Below, piece after piece: positions 25,060-33,089 of a stretch of 64,000 bases of DNA (its first letter is position 1; the number at the start of each line of letters is the position of its first letter). A program made the position numbers and the translations under genes. Source of the DNA: Planomonospora parontospora (GTDB lineage: Bacteria; Actinomycetota; Actinomycetes; Streptosporangiales; Streptosporangiaceae). The stretch covers positions 1 to 64,000 of the forward strand of contig BMQD01000024.1 of assembly GCA_014647935.1 (NCBI GenBank), in the 5' to 3' direction. Below the pieces are notes generated by a model, which was not told the DNA's origin, did not search any database, and saw only the letters and a list, made by a program, of their open reading frames with translations.

Positions 25060-27189
25060 TCAGGCGGTCACCTTGTCGACGAGGTGCGAGGGGAGCGGCT
25101 CGTAGCGGAGGAAGGAGCGCCGGAAGGTCCCGGTGCCGTGTGACATCGATCTCAGATCGATGGCGTAGCGGGTCACCTCCAGCTGCGGGACCTCGGCCCG
25201 GACCAGGGTGCGCCCGGTCCCGACCGGCTCGGTGCCCAGGACCCGGCCACGGCGCGAGGACAGGTCGGACATCACCGCGCCGACGTACTCGTCGGCGACC
25301 AGCACGGCGACCTCGTCGACGGGCTCCAGCAGCAGGGTGGGCACCTTGGCGGCGGCCTCCTTCAGCGCGAGCGCGCCGGCGATCTGGAAGGCCATGTCGG
25401 AGGAGTCGACCGAGTGGGCCTTGCCGTCGCAGAGCGTGACACGGATGTCCACCATCGGGTATCCGGCGACCACGCCGCGCTCCATCTGGGTGCGCACGCC
25501 CTTCTCCACCGACGGGATGAACTGGCGCGGCACCACCCCGCCGACGATCTTGTCCACGAACTCGAAGCCGGAGCCCGAGGGGAGGGGCTCCACCTCGAGG
25601 TGGCAGACGGCGTACTGGCCGTGACCGCCGGTCTGCTTGACGTTGCGGCCCACCACCCGGCAGCTCCCCCCGAGGGTCTCGCGCAGCGGCACCCGCAGGC
25701 CGACCTTCTCCACCTCGACCCCGTGGCGCCTGCTCAGCCGGTCCAGCAGGACGTCGGCGTGGGCCTCGCCCATGCACCACAGGACGAGCTGCTTGGTCTC
25801 GGGGTTGTTCTCCAGCCGGAGCGTGGGGTCCTCGGCGACGAGGCGGCCGAGGGCCTGGCCGAGCTTGTCGTCGTCGGCCTTGGAGCGGGCCTGGATCGCG
25901 ACCGGGAGCAGGGGGTCGGGCATCGTCCACGCGGTCATCAGCAGCGGGCGGTCCTTGTCGGACAGGGTGTCGCCGGTCTCGGCGCGGGCCAGCTTGGCCA
26001 CCGCGACGACGTCGCCCGCGATGCCCTTCGCGGCGGGGCGCTGGTGCTTGCCCAGCGGGCAGGAGAGCGCGCCGAGGCGCTCGTCCACGTCGTGGTCCTC
26101 GTGCCCGTGGTCGGCCAGGCCGTGCCCGGAGACGTGCACGGTGGCGTCCGGGCGCAGCGTCCCGGAGAACACGCGCACCAGGCTGATCCGGCCCACGTAG
26201 GGGTCGCTGGTGGTCTTGACGACCTCGGCCACCAGGGGGCCGTCGGGGTCGCACGCGATGCCGGCCACCGGCTTGCCGTCGATCGTGGTGATCTCCGGCA
26301 GCGGGTGCTCCAGGGGGGAGGGGAAGCCCTGCGTGACGAGCTGGAGGACCTCCGCCGCGCCCACCCCGGTCCCGGTGGCCAGGACGGGGTAGAAGCCGCC
26401 GCGCGCGACGGCCTTCTCCAGGTCGCCGACGAGGACCTTGACGTCGATCTCCTCACCGGAGAGGTAGCGGTCCATCAGGGACTCGTCCTCGCTCTCCTGG
26501 ATGATCCCCTCGATCAGGGCGCCGCGGTACCGGTCGATCTGGTCCTGGTAGTCGGGGCCGGGGGCGTTCTCGGTCCGGGTGCCGGTGGCGTAGTTGTAGA
26601 ACCGCTGCGTCAGCAGCCCGATCAGGCCGTTGACCCTGCCGTTGGTCACCACCGGCAGGTACAGCGGGGCCACGCCGTCGCCGAACGCGTCCTGGCAGGC
26701 GGCGAGGGCCTCGGCGAAGTCGGCCCGCTGGTGGTCGATCTTGGTGATGACGACGGCGCGGGGCATGCCGACCGCCGCGCACTCCTCCCACAGCATCCGG
26801 GTCAGGCCGTCCACGCCGTCGGTGGCCGGGACGACGAACAGGGCCGCGTCGGCCGCGCGCAGGCCCGCGCGCAGGTCTCCGACGAAGTCGGCGTAGCCGG
26901 GGGTGTCCAGCAGGTTGATCTTCACGCCGTCGTGGAGCATCGGGGCGACGGTGAGGTTCACCGAGCGCTGCTGCCGTATCTCGACCTCGTCGAAGTCGCT
27001 GACCGTGGTGCCGTCCTCGACCCGGCCGGGCCGCTGGATGGTCCCCGTCGCGACCAGGAGCGACTCGACCAGCGTCGTCTTGCCCGCTCCCGAATGGCCG
27101 ACCAGCACGACGTTGCGCACCATGTCCGGCCGGTCGGCCGCGGGCGCCCTGCCCGCGGCTCCCGATGCGCCGGTCGATTTCTCCGCCAT
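25060..27189 (-). CDS. fusA2: EF-G2-like translational GTPase
   Basis: A 709-residue EF-G paralogue with all EF-G domains. G1 is GHSGAGKTTL, G3 is LLDTPGYADF and G4 is TKID in place of NKxD. The catalytic His that normally follows DTPG (DTPGHVDF in EF-G) is Tyr here (DTPGYADF), as in the actinobacterial EF-G2 group. A mycobacterial member of this group is reported, from memory, to lack ribosome-stimulated GTPase. It probably does not replace canonical EF-G; a regulatory or stress role is an inference. Domain IV (CHLEVEPLPSGSGFEFVDK) is retained. The start is ATG 27189 with GGGAGG close upstream. Confidence 0.9.
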   Translation of the reverse strand: MAEKSTGASGAAGRAPAADRPDMVRNVVLVGHSGAGKTTLVESLLVATGTIQRPGRVEDGTTVSDFDEVEIRQQRSVNLTVAPMLHDGVKINLLDTPGYADFVGDLRAGLRAADAALFVVPATDGVDGLTRMLWEECAAVGMPRAVVITKIDHQRADFAEALAACQDAFGDGVAPLYLPVVTNGRVNGLIGLLTQRFYNYATGTRTENAPGPDYQDQIDRYRGALIEGIIQESEDESLMDRYLSGEEIDVKVLVGDLEKAVARGGFYPVLATGTGVGAAEVLQLVTQGFPSPLEHPLPEITTIDGKPVAGIACDPDGPLVAEVVKTTSDPYVGRISLVRVFSGTLRPDATVHVSGHGLADHGHEDHDVDERLGALSCPLGKHQRPAAKGIAGDVVAVAKLARAETGDTLSDKDRPLLMTAWTMPDPLLPVAIQARSKADDDKLGQALGRLVAEDPTLRLENNPETKQLVLWCMGEAHADVLLDRLSRRHGVEVEKVGLRVPLRETLGGSCRVVGRNVKQTGGHGQYAVCHLEVEPLPSGSGFEFVDKIVGGVVPRQFIPSVEKGVRTQMERGVVAGYPMVDIRVTLCDGKAHSVDSSDMAFQIAGALALKEAAAKVPTLLLEPVDEVAVLVADEYVGAVMSDLSSRRGRVLGTEPVGTGRTLVRAEVPQLEVTRYAIDLRSMSHGTGTFRRSFLRYEPLPSHLVDKVTA

Positions 27190-27411
27190 GTCGCCTCCCG
27201 TGTCGCTGCCGAAAGGGGGCGGTCGCGCGCGGCCGCACCCTGGGGGTCCGCCTCCGCGTCCGGATACCGCCGGGTCTCCGGGGAGCTCAGGAGCCCCGGC
27301 GACCCTCAATGACGCGGTGTGTTCACCAAATACCCATGTGGCGGATATCACAAGGGGGCTCGCCCAATCGGCCCGCCGGGCTTCGGATACGCGCCGCGGA
27401 GCCCGGTGGCC

Positions 27412-27417
27412 TACGAT
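27412..27417 (+). promoter_or_regulatory. -10 box upstream of the PIP synthase gene
   Basis: TACGAT fits TANNNT and ends nine bases before ATG 27427, leaving a leader of zero to two bases. With no ribosome site before the ATG, this suggests a leaderless or near-leaderless message for the whole phospholipid operon. Confidence 0.45.
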
Positions 27418-27426
27418 CGGAACGCG

Positions 27427-28044
27427 ATGTTGAAACTTCTGCGCCCCGCCGTCACCCGAGTCCTGACTCCGCTGGGCAGGGCACTCGTCCGCCGGGGGGT
27501 CGGTCCCGACGCGGTCACCGCGGCCGGCACGCTCGGCACGGTCGCCGCGGCGCTGTTCTTCTACCCGCGGGGCCAGCTCTTCGCGGGCACGATGGTGATC
27601 ACGTTCTTCGTCTTCGCCGACCTCCTCGACGGGGTCATGGCCAGGATGACCGGGCCGGGCAGCACCTGGGGGGCCTTCCTCGACTCGACCCTCGACCGGG
27701 TGGGCGACGCCGCGATCTTCTCCGGGCTGGCGGTCTGGCTCGCGCTGAGCGGCCAGCGGCCGCTGGCCGGGGTCGCCCTGTTCTGCCTGGTGGCCGGGAC
27801 GCTGGTCTCCTATGTCAAGGCCAGGGCGGAGGGCCTGGGCCTGAACTGCGAGGTCGGCCTGGCCGAGCGGCCCGAACGACTGGTGGTGGGCCTGGTCTCG
27901 GCCGGACTGTCCGGCCTCGGCGTGCCGTACGTCCTGGCCGCGGGGCTCTGGCTGCTCGCCGCGGCCAGCGCGGTGACGGTCGGCCAGCGACTGGTCCACG
28001 TCCGCCGCCAGGCCGTCTCCCTCCCGCCCCAGACCCTCCGCTGA
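27427..28044 (+). CDS. pgsA: CDP-alcohol phosphatidyltransferase, probable PIP synthase
   Basis: A 205-residue membrane enzyme that joins CDP-diacylglycerol to an alcohol; in this actinobacterial context that is inositol phosphate, giving phosphatidylinositol phosphate. The signature D-G-x2-A-R-x8-G-x3-D-x3-D is complete in DLLDGVMARMTGPGSTWGAF and the following LDSTLD. About six transmembrane helices are predicted. It is the first gene of a four-gene run (acyltransferase, pimA, LemA-like) that builds phosphatidylinositol mannosides. ATG 27427 is chosen from the -10 box position; an upstream ATG at 27319 would add a non-membrane extension with no support. Confidence 0.92.
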   Translation: MLKLLRPAVTRVLTPLGRALVRRGVGPDAVTAAGTLGTVAAALFFYPRGQLFAGTMVITFFVFADLLDGVMARMTGPGSTWGAFLDSTLDRVGDAAIFSGLAVWLALSGQRPLAGVALFCLVAGTLVSYVKARAEGLGLNCEVGLAERPERLVVGLVSAGLSGLGVPYVLAAGLWLLAAASAVTVGQRLVHVRRQAVSLPPQTLR

Positions 28045-28056
28045 TCGGAAAGAGCG

Positions 28057-29025
28057 ATGACCGACAAGCCGTCCCCGCCCGCGGCGCCCGCCGCGGCCCC
28101 CCAGCCGTCCCGATCGTCCCAGCCGTCCCTGCAGGACCGCCTGGTCGCGACCGGGTTCGGTGCGGGCTGGGCGCTCGTGCCGCACCTGCCCGAGCGGCTG
28201 ACCGGCCGGGCCTTCGACGCCGCGGCCGACCGGCTGTGGCGGCGGCGGGGCTCCTCGGTGCGCCGGCTGGAGGCGAACCTCGCCCGGGTCCGGGGCACCT
28301 CCCCCGACGACCCGGCCGTCCGGGCGCTGAGCCGCGAGGGCATGCGCTCCTACTTCCGCTACTTCCACGAGGTCTTCCGGCTGCCGTCCGTGCCGAAGGC
28401 GGAGATCGTCGCCCGCACCCACGTCAGCGGCGCAGAGCGGATCTTCGAGAACCTCGACAAGGGGCGCGGCGTGGTGCTCGCGCTGCCGCACATGGGCAAC
28501 TGGGACCAGGCGGGGGCCTGGCTCGTCGGTTCGGGGCACACGTTCACGACCGTCGCCGAGCGGCTCCGGCCCGAGTCGCTGTTCCGCCGCTACACCGCCT
28601 TCCGCGAGGGCCTCGGCATGGAGGTGCTCCCGCTGACCGGCGGCGACGGCCAGAACTTCGGCACGCTGGCGCAGCGGCTGCGGGCCGGCCGGGCGGTCGC
28701 GCTGCCCGCCGAGCGCGACCTGACCGCCAGGGGGATCGAGGTCTCCTTCTTCGGCTCCGCCACCCGGATGCCCGCCGGGCCCGGGCTGCTGGCCGTGCAC
28801 ACCGGCGCCGCGCTGCTGCCCGCCATCCCCTACTTCCACGGGCGCGACTGGGGCCTGGACATCCACGAGGAGATCGCGATCCCCGAGGAGGGCACCCGCC
28901 AGGAGCGGACCGCCGCGGCCATGCAGAGCCTGGCGGCCGTCTTCGAGCGGGGCATCTCCGCGCACCCCCAGGACTGGCACATGCTCCAGCGCCTCTGGCT
29001 CGAGGACCTGGAGCCCCGCGCATGA
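28057..29025 (+). CDS. Phosphatidylinositol mannoside acyltransferase
   Basis: A 322-residue protein of the LpxL/HtrB-like lysophospholipid acyltransferase superfamily. The catalytic H-x4-D motif is HMGNWD (His145 and Asp150). LPAERDLTARGIEVSFFG and RMPAGPGLLAVHTGAALLP are typical of the actinobacterial PatA group, which acylates the mannose of PIM. The first 25 residues are Pro/Ser/Ala-rich. It lies 12 bases behind the PIP synthase, and its stop overlaps pimA (ATGA), so it is made together with them at the inner face of the membrane. Confidence 0.92.
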   Translation: MTDKPSPPAAPAAAPQPSRSSQPSLQDRLVATGFGAGWALVPHLPERLTGRAFDAAADRLWRRRGSSVRRLEANLARVRGTSPDDPAVRALSREGMRSYFRYFHEVFRLPSVPKAEIVARTHVSGAERIFENLDKGRGVVLALPHMGNWDQAGAWLVGSGHTFTTVAERLRPESLFRRYTAFREGLGMEVLPLTGGDGQNFGTLAQRLRAGRAVALPAERDLTARGIEVSFFGSATRMPAGPGLLAVHTGAALLPAIPYFHGRDWGLDIHEEIAIPEEGTRQERTAAAMQSLAAVFERGISAHPQDWHMLQRLWLEDLEPRA

Positions 29026-30149
29026 GGATCGGCATCGTCTGCCCCTACGCCTGGGACGTGCCGGGCGGGGTCCAGGTGCACATCCGCGACCTCGCCGAGG
29101 CGCTCATGGAGGAGGGCCACCAGGTCTCGGTGATCGCCCCGGCCGCCGACGACGACGGGCTGCCCGGCTACGTCACCTCGGTGGGCCGCCCGGTCCCGGT
29201 CTCCTTCAACGGGTCGGTGGCGCGGATGTCGTTCGGCTTCCTGTCGGCGAACCGGGTGCGCCGCTGGGTGCGCGACGGGCGCTTCGACGTCCTGCACGTG
29301 CACGAGCCGTTCATCCCCTCGGTCGGCCTGCTGGCCTGCTGGGTGGCGAAGGGGCCCATCGTGGCGACCTTCCACGCCTCCTACGGGCGCTCGCGGGCCT
29401 TCTCCGTCGCCACCCCGGTGATCATGAGCGCGCTGGAGAAGATCAGCGCCAGGATCGCCGTGTCGGACGCGGCCCGGAAGACCCTGGTGGAGTTCATCGG
29501 CGGCGACGCCGTACTGATCCCCAACGGGGTGACGGTCCGCCGCTACACCGAGGCCGAGCCGCTGCCGCGCGCGGCGGGCGGCGAGGTGATCGGCTTCCTC
29601 GGCCGGATGGACGAACCCCGCAAGGGCCTGCCCGTGCTGCTGGAGGCGTTCGCGCTGTTGGCGCCCCGGCGGCCGGAGCTGCGCCTGCTCATCGCCGGCC
29701 CCGGCGACGCCGACGAGGTGCTGGAGCGGGTCCCCGCCGAGTTCCACGACCGGGTCGAGCTGCTGGGCATGGTCAGCGAGGAGGACAAGGTCCGCGCCTA
29801 CCACTCGGTCGACGTCTTCTGCGCGCCCAACCTGGGCGGGGAGAGCTTCGGCATCGTGCTCACCGAGGCGATGTCGGCCGGGGCGGCGATCCTGGCCAGC
29901 GACATCCCGGCCTTCCGCAAGGTCCTCGACGAGGGCCAGGCGGGAGCGCTGTTCGAGACGGGGAACGCCGCCTCGCTCGCGCGCGAGGCCGCCGCGCTGC
30001 TGGACGACCCGGCCCGCCGCGCCAAGCTGTCGGACGAGGCGCGCACCGCCGTGTGGAAGTACGACTGGTCCACGGTCGCCCGCGACGTCGCCCGCGTCTA
30101 CGAGACGGTGGCGGTCCCGGCCGGGGTCGAGGAGGACGACGCGCCGTGA
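29022..30149 (+). CDS. pimA: Phosphatidylinositol alpha-mannosyltransferase
   Basis: A 375-residue GT-B fold, GT4-family enzyme that transfers mannose from GDP-mannose to phosphatidylinositol, the first committed step of PIM synthesis. Visible motifs are the N-terminal PGGVQVHIRDLAEAL, ATFHASYGRSRAF, VIGFLGRMDEPRKG and the donor-binding E-x7-E in ESFGIVLTEAMSAG. Orthology is supported by its place between the acyltransferase and a small membrane gene, as in Mycobacterium. Start ATG 29022 overlaps the preceding stop, and its own stop overlaps the next GTG start. Confidence 0.94.
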   Translation: MRIGIVCPYAWDVPGGVQVHIRDLAEALMEEGHQVSVIAPAADDDGLPGYVTSVGRPVPVSFNGSVARMSFGFLSANRVRRWVRDGRFDVLHVHEPFIPSVGLLACWVAKGPIVATFHASYGRSRAFSVATPVIMSALEKISARIAVSDAARKTLVEFIGGDAVLIPNGVTVRRYTEAEPLPRAAGGEVIGFLGRMDEPRKGLPVLLEAFALLAPRRPELRLLIAGPGDADEVLERVPAEFHDRVELLGMVSEEDKVRAYHSVDVFCAPNLGGESFGIVLTEAMSAGAAILASDIPAFRKVLDEGQAGALFETGNAASLAREAAALLDDPARRAKLSDEARTAVWKYDWSTVARDVARVYETVAVPAGVEEDDAP

Positions 30150-30685
30150 CGACCACGACGATCCTGGTGGTGGGCGTGATCGTGGTGCTCACCGCCGTCT
30201 ACGTCTCCTGGCGGGCGGGCCGGCTGGACCGGCTGCACATCCGGCTGGAACTGGCCCGCGAGTCCATGGACGCCGCCCTGGTACGGCGGGCCGCCGTCTG
30301 CCTGGAGCTGGCCGCCTCCCGGATCCTGGACCCGGCGACGAGCCTGGTGCTGGCCGCCGCCGCGCACGAGGCCCGCACGGCGGGACCGGAGGAGCGCGAG
30401 CACGCCGAGAGCGAGCTGTCGCGGGCGCTGCGGGCGGTGCTCGACCAGGAGCGCTTCCGGGAGAAGCTGGCCGAGACCCCGGCGGGCCCGGAGCTGCTGC
30501 AGGAGCTCGACGCCGCGGTGACCAAGGTCGTCTACGCCCGGCGCTTCTACAACAACGCGGTCGGCGTGACGCGGGCGGCCCAGCGCCGCTGGCTGGCCCG
30601 CACGCTCCGGCTGGCCGGGCACACCGCCTACCCGGACTTCTTCGAGATCGACGACGCCCCGCCGCCGGTCCTGGCGGCGGAGTGA
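30146..30685 (+). CDS. LemA-like membrane-anchored protein
   Basis: A 179-residue protein with one N-terminal transmembrane helix (TILVVGVIVVLTAVYVSW) followed by a helical region. The C-terminal segment VVYARRFYNNAVGVTRAAQ resembles the R-R-F-Y-N signature of LemA-family helical bundles. The start is GTG 30146, overlapping the pimA stop (GTGA), so it belongs to the phospholipid operon. A small protein at this position is common behind pimA in actinomycetes, but its role is not known. Confidence 0.7.
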   Translation: MTTTTILVVGVIVVLTAVYVSWRAGRLDRLHIRLELARESMDAALVRRAAVCLELAASRILDPATSLVLAAAAHEARTAGPEEREHAESELSRALRAVLDQERFREKLAETPAGPELLQELDAAVTKVVYARRFYNNAVGVTRAAQRRWLARTLRLAGHTAYPDFFEIDDAPPPVLAAE

Positions 30686-30832
30686 GCGGCTCCCGGGGCG
30701 GCCTCCAGGGCCGGTTCCCGCCGCCGGGGACTCCCAGACTGCCTACATGAAATCGCTATATGAAGCGGAACACCCGACAAGTCGGGCGCCGGTAAGCTCT
30801 TGGGGATTTCTGGCCCATTTGAGGAGATGACC

Positions 30833-31846
30833 GTGCGGCTACCCCGGATGATCGCCGTCGCCCTGGCCGGAGCGGCCGTCGTGGCGCCGGCCGCGGCCTG
30901 CTCGTCCGACGAGCCCGCTCCGGGCAGGAACCCCCAGGCGGCCGTCGCCTCTCCCACCCCGACCCCGACTCCGGAGCCGACCCACCCCTTCACCGGGCTG
31001 CCCGGCGCGGCTCGCAGGCCGGTCCTCACCGCGAAGATCGAGAACACCTCGGCGGGCAAGCCCCAGCTCGGCCTCAAGAGCGCCGACATCGTCTACGTCA
31101 CCCAGGTCGAGGCGGGGCTGACCCGGCTGATCGCGGTCTTCTCCTCGAAGATCCCCGCCAAGATCGGCCCCGTGCGCAGCGCCCGGATCTCCGACCTGCA
31201 CCTCGCCCCGCAGTTCGGCAGGCCCGCCTTCGCCTACTCCGGCGCGCAGACCAAGATGCTCCCGTTCATCGCCGAGGCCTCGCTGTTCGACGTCTCCGAC
31301 AGCCGCGCCCCGGGGGCCTACTTCCGCCAGCCCGGCCGCTACGCCCCCTACAACCTGTTCGCCGACACCAGGAAGCTGCTGGCCGCGGCGCCCAAGGCGA
31401 GCAGGGCCTCCGACATCGGCCTCACCTTCGGCGACGCCCCGGCCGAGGGCGGGACGCCCCGCAAGACCTACAGCGTGAGATACCCCGCCGCCCGGTTCAC
31501 CTTCGGCTGGTCGGAGAAGGCCGGCAAGTGGCTGATCTGGCAGGACGGCGAGAAGGACATGGCGGCCGAGGGCGGCCAGCTCGGCGCCCCCACGATCGTC
31601 GTGCAGTACACCAGGACCGAGCGCTCGCAGTTCCACGACAAGAACCAGAGCTACACCCCCCTGGTCCACACCACCGGCAGGGGCAGGGCGGTCGTCCTGC
31701 GCGACGGCAAGGCGTTCAAGGCGCGGTGGAGCCGGGCGAAGGAGAAGGACGGCACGGTCTTCACCACCGAGAGCGGCGAGCCGATGAACTTCGCCCCCGG
31801 CCAGGTCTGGATCGTCCTCGCCGCGCCCCGGCCGGTCACCCCCTGA
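30833..31846 (+). CDS. DUF3048 lipoprotein
   Basis: A 337-residue predicted lipoprotein. The signal is MIAVALAGAAVVAPAAAC, with Cys in an Ala-rich lipobox, then a Pro/Thr-rich linker (about residues 35-52). The body matches the DUF3048 (YerB-type) family: LTAKIENTSAGKPQLGLKSAD, VYVTQVEAGLTRLIAVF, KIGPVRSARISDLHLA and PFIAEASLFDVSDS. The catalytic function is unknown; a cell-wall or extracellular role is expected. GTG 30833 is favoured over ATG 30827 because GAGGAG (30821-30826) then has proper spacing. An AT-rich stretch about 70 bases upstream probably carries the promoter. Confidence 0.85.
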   Translation: MRLPRMIAVALAGAAVVAPAAACSSDEPAPGRNPQAAVASPTPTPTPEPTHPFTGLPGAARRPVLTAKIENTSAGKPQLGLKSADIVYVTQVEAGLTRLIAVFSSKIPAKIGPVRSARISDLHLAPQFGRPAFAYSGAQTKMLPFIAEASLFDVSDSRAPGAYFRQPGRYAPYNLFADTRKLLAAAPKASRASDIGLTFGDAPAEGGTPRKTYSVRYPAARFTFGWSEKAGKWLIWQDGEKDMAAEGGQLGAPTIVVQYTRTERSQFHDKNQSYTPLVHTTGRGRAVVLRDGKAFKARWSRAKEKDGTVFTTESGEPMNFAPGQVWIVLAAPRPVTP

Positions 31847-31957
31847 CGCGCCCGGCGGCGCCCGTCCGTGCCCGTCGGCGGGGCGAGCCGTACAGGGTGT
31901 CCAAGCCGGGCGCCGGAGTGCGACAGGGTGGTGTGGGAGAACACGCGGGCCAGCGCC

Positions 31958-31963
31958 TACGAT
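31958..31963 (+). promoter_or_regulatory. Candidate -10 box for pdxS
   Basis: TACGAT fits TANNNT and would give a 5' leader of about 60 bases before GTG 32033. The -35 is not recognisable. Confidence 0.35.
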
Positions 31964-32032
31964 GAAGCGTGTGGTGGCCGCCCGCGGGCGGCCCGTGTCC
32001 GCAGCAACCCCAGTCGTCGTGAGGTAGAGACC

Positions 32033-32947
32033 GTGTCCAGCAGCACGCCCGAAGTCACCGAGACCGCCATCACCGGAACCGCCCGGGTGAAGCGCGGCAT
32101 GGCCGAGATGCTCAAGGGCGGCGTCATCATGGACGTCGTCAACGCCGAGCAGGCCAAGATCGCCGAGGACGCGGGCGCCGTCGCCGTCATGGCGCTGGAG
32201 CGCGTCCCCGCCGACATCCGCGCGCAGGGCGGCGTCTCCCGGATGAGCGACCCCGACATGATCGACGGCATCATCGAGGCCGTCTCGATCCCCGTCATGG
32301 CCAAGGCCCGCATCGGCCACTTCGTCGAGGCCCAGGTCCTGCAGTCGCTGGGCGTCGACTACATCGACGAGTCCGAGGTGCTCACCCCCGCCGACTACGC
32401 CAACCACATCGACAAGTGGCAGTTCACCGTGCCCTTCGTCTGCGGCGCGACCAACCTCGGCGAGGCGCTGCGCCGCATCACCGAGGGCGCGGCCATGATC
32501 CGCTCCAAGGGCGAGGCCGGCACCGGCGACGTCTCCAACGCCGTCACCCACATGCGCACGATCCGCGGCGAGCTCAGGCGGCTCTCCTCCCTGCCCGAGG
32601 ACGAGCTCTACGTCGCGGCCAAGGAGCTGCAGGCTCCTTACGAACTGGTGGCCGAGGTCGCCAGAACCGGCAAGCTGCCCGTCGTGCTGTTCACCGCGGG
32701 CGGCATCGCCACCCCCGCCGACGCCGCGATGATGATGCAGCTCGGCGCCGAGGGCGTGTTCGTCGGCTCGGGCATCTTCAAGTCCGGCAACCCCGCCCAG
32801 CGCGCCGCCGCCATCGTCAAGGCCACCACGTTCCACGACGACCCGGACGTCGTCGCCAAGGTCTCCCGCGGCCTGGGCGAGGCCATGGTCGGCATCAACG
32901 TCGACGACATCCCGGTCCCGCACCGCCTGGCCGAGCGCGGCTGGTAG
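32033..32947 (+). CDS. pdxS: Pyridoxal 5'-phosphate synthase subunit PdxS
   Basis: This is the synthase subunit of the ribose-5-phosphate-dependent vitamin B6 pathway. It condenses ribose 5-phosphate, glyceraldehyde 3-phosphate and ammonia supplied by PdxT. The 304-residue TIM-barrel has the conserved segments [49 protein letters not shown] (with the catalytic lysine region [10 protein letters not shown] just before) and [13 protein letters not shown] 32033 is chosen with GAGGTAGAG upstream. In many bacteria pdxT follows directly; here a PhoD phosphatase gene separates the two by almost 2 kb. A hairpin terminator ends the unit. Confidence 0.97.
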   Translation: MSSSTPEVTETAITGTARVKRGMAEMLKGGVIMDVVNAEQAKIAEDAGAVAVMALERVPADIRAQGGVSRMSDPDMIDGIIEAVSIPVMAKARIGHFVEAQVLQSLGVDYIDESEVLTPADYANHIDKWQFTVPFVCGATNLGEALRRITEGAAMIRSKGEAGTGDVSNAVTHMRTIRGELRRLSSLPEDELYVAAKELQAPYELVAEVARTGKLPVVLFTAGGIATPADAAMMMQLGAEGVFVGSGIFKSGNPAQRAAAIVKATTFHDDPDVVAKVSRGLGEAMVGINVDDIPVPHRLAERGW

Positions 32948-32971
32948 TCCGTTCCGGCAAAAGGCTCCGTC

Positions 32972-33004
32972 AAGGGCGGCATCCGTGAAGGGTGCCGCCT
33001 TTTT
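32972..33004 (+). terminator. Intrinsic terminator after pdxS
   Basis: The stem GGCGGCA/TGCCGCC (32975-32981 with 32993-32999), extended by A-T and G-T pairs, is followed by five Ts at 33000-33004. This is the most classical rho-independent terminator in the window. Confidence 0.88.
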
Positions 33005-33089
33005 CGTGATCTGAGGAGTTCCCCCTTTTGCCGTGGTCCTCCGCGAGGCGGCCCGGGCCCGCGCCCGCCCGTCCCGGCAGGATCCCCCC

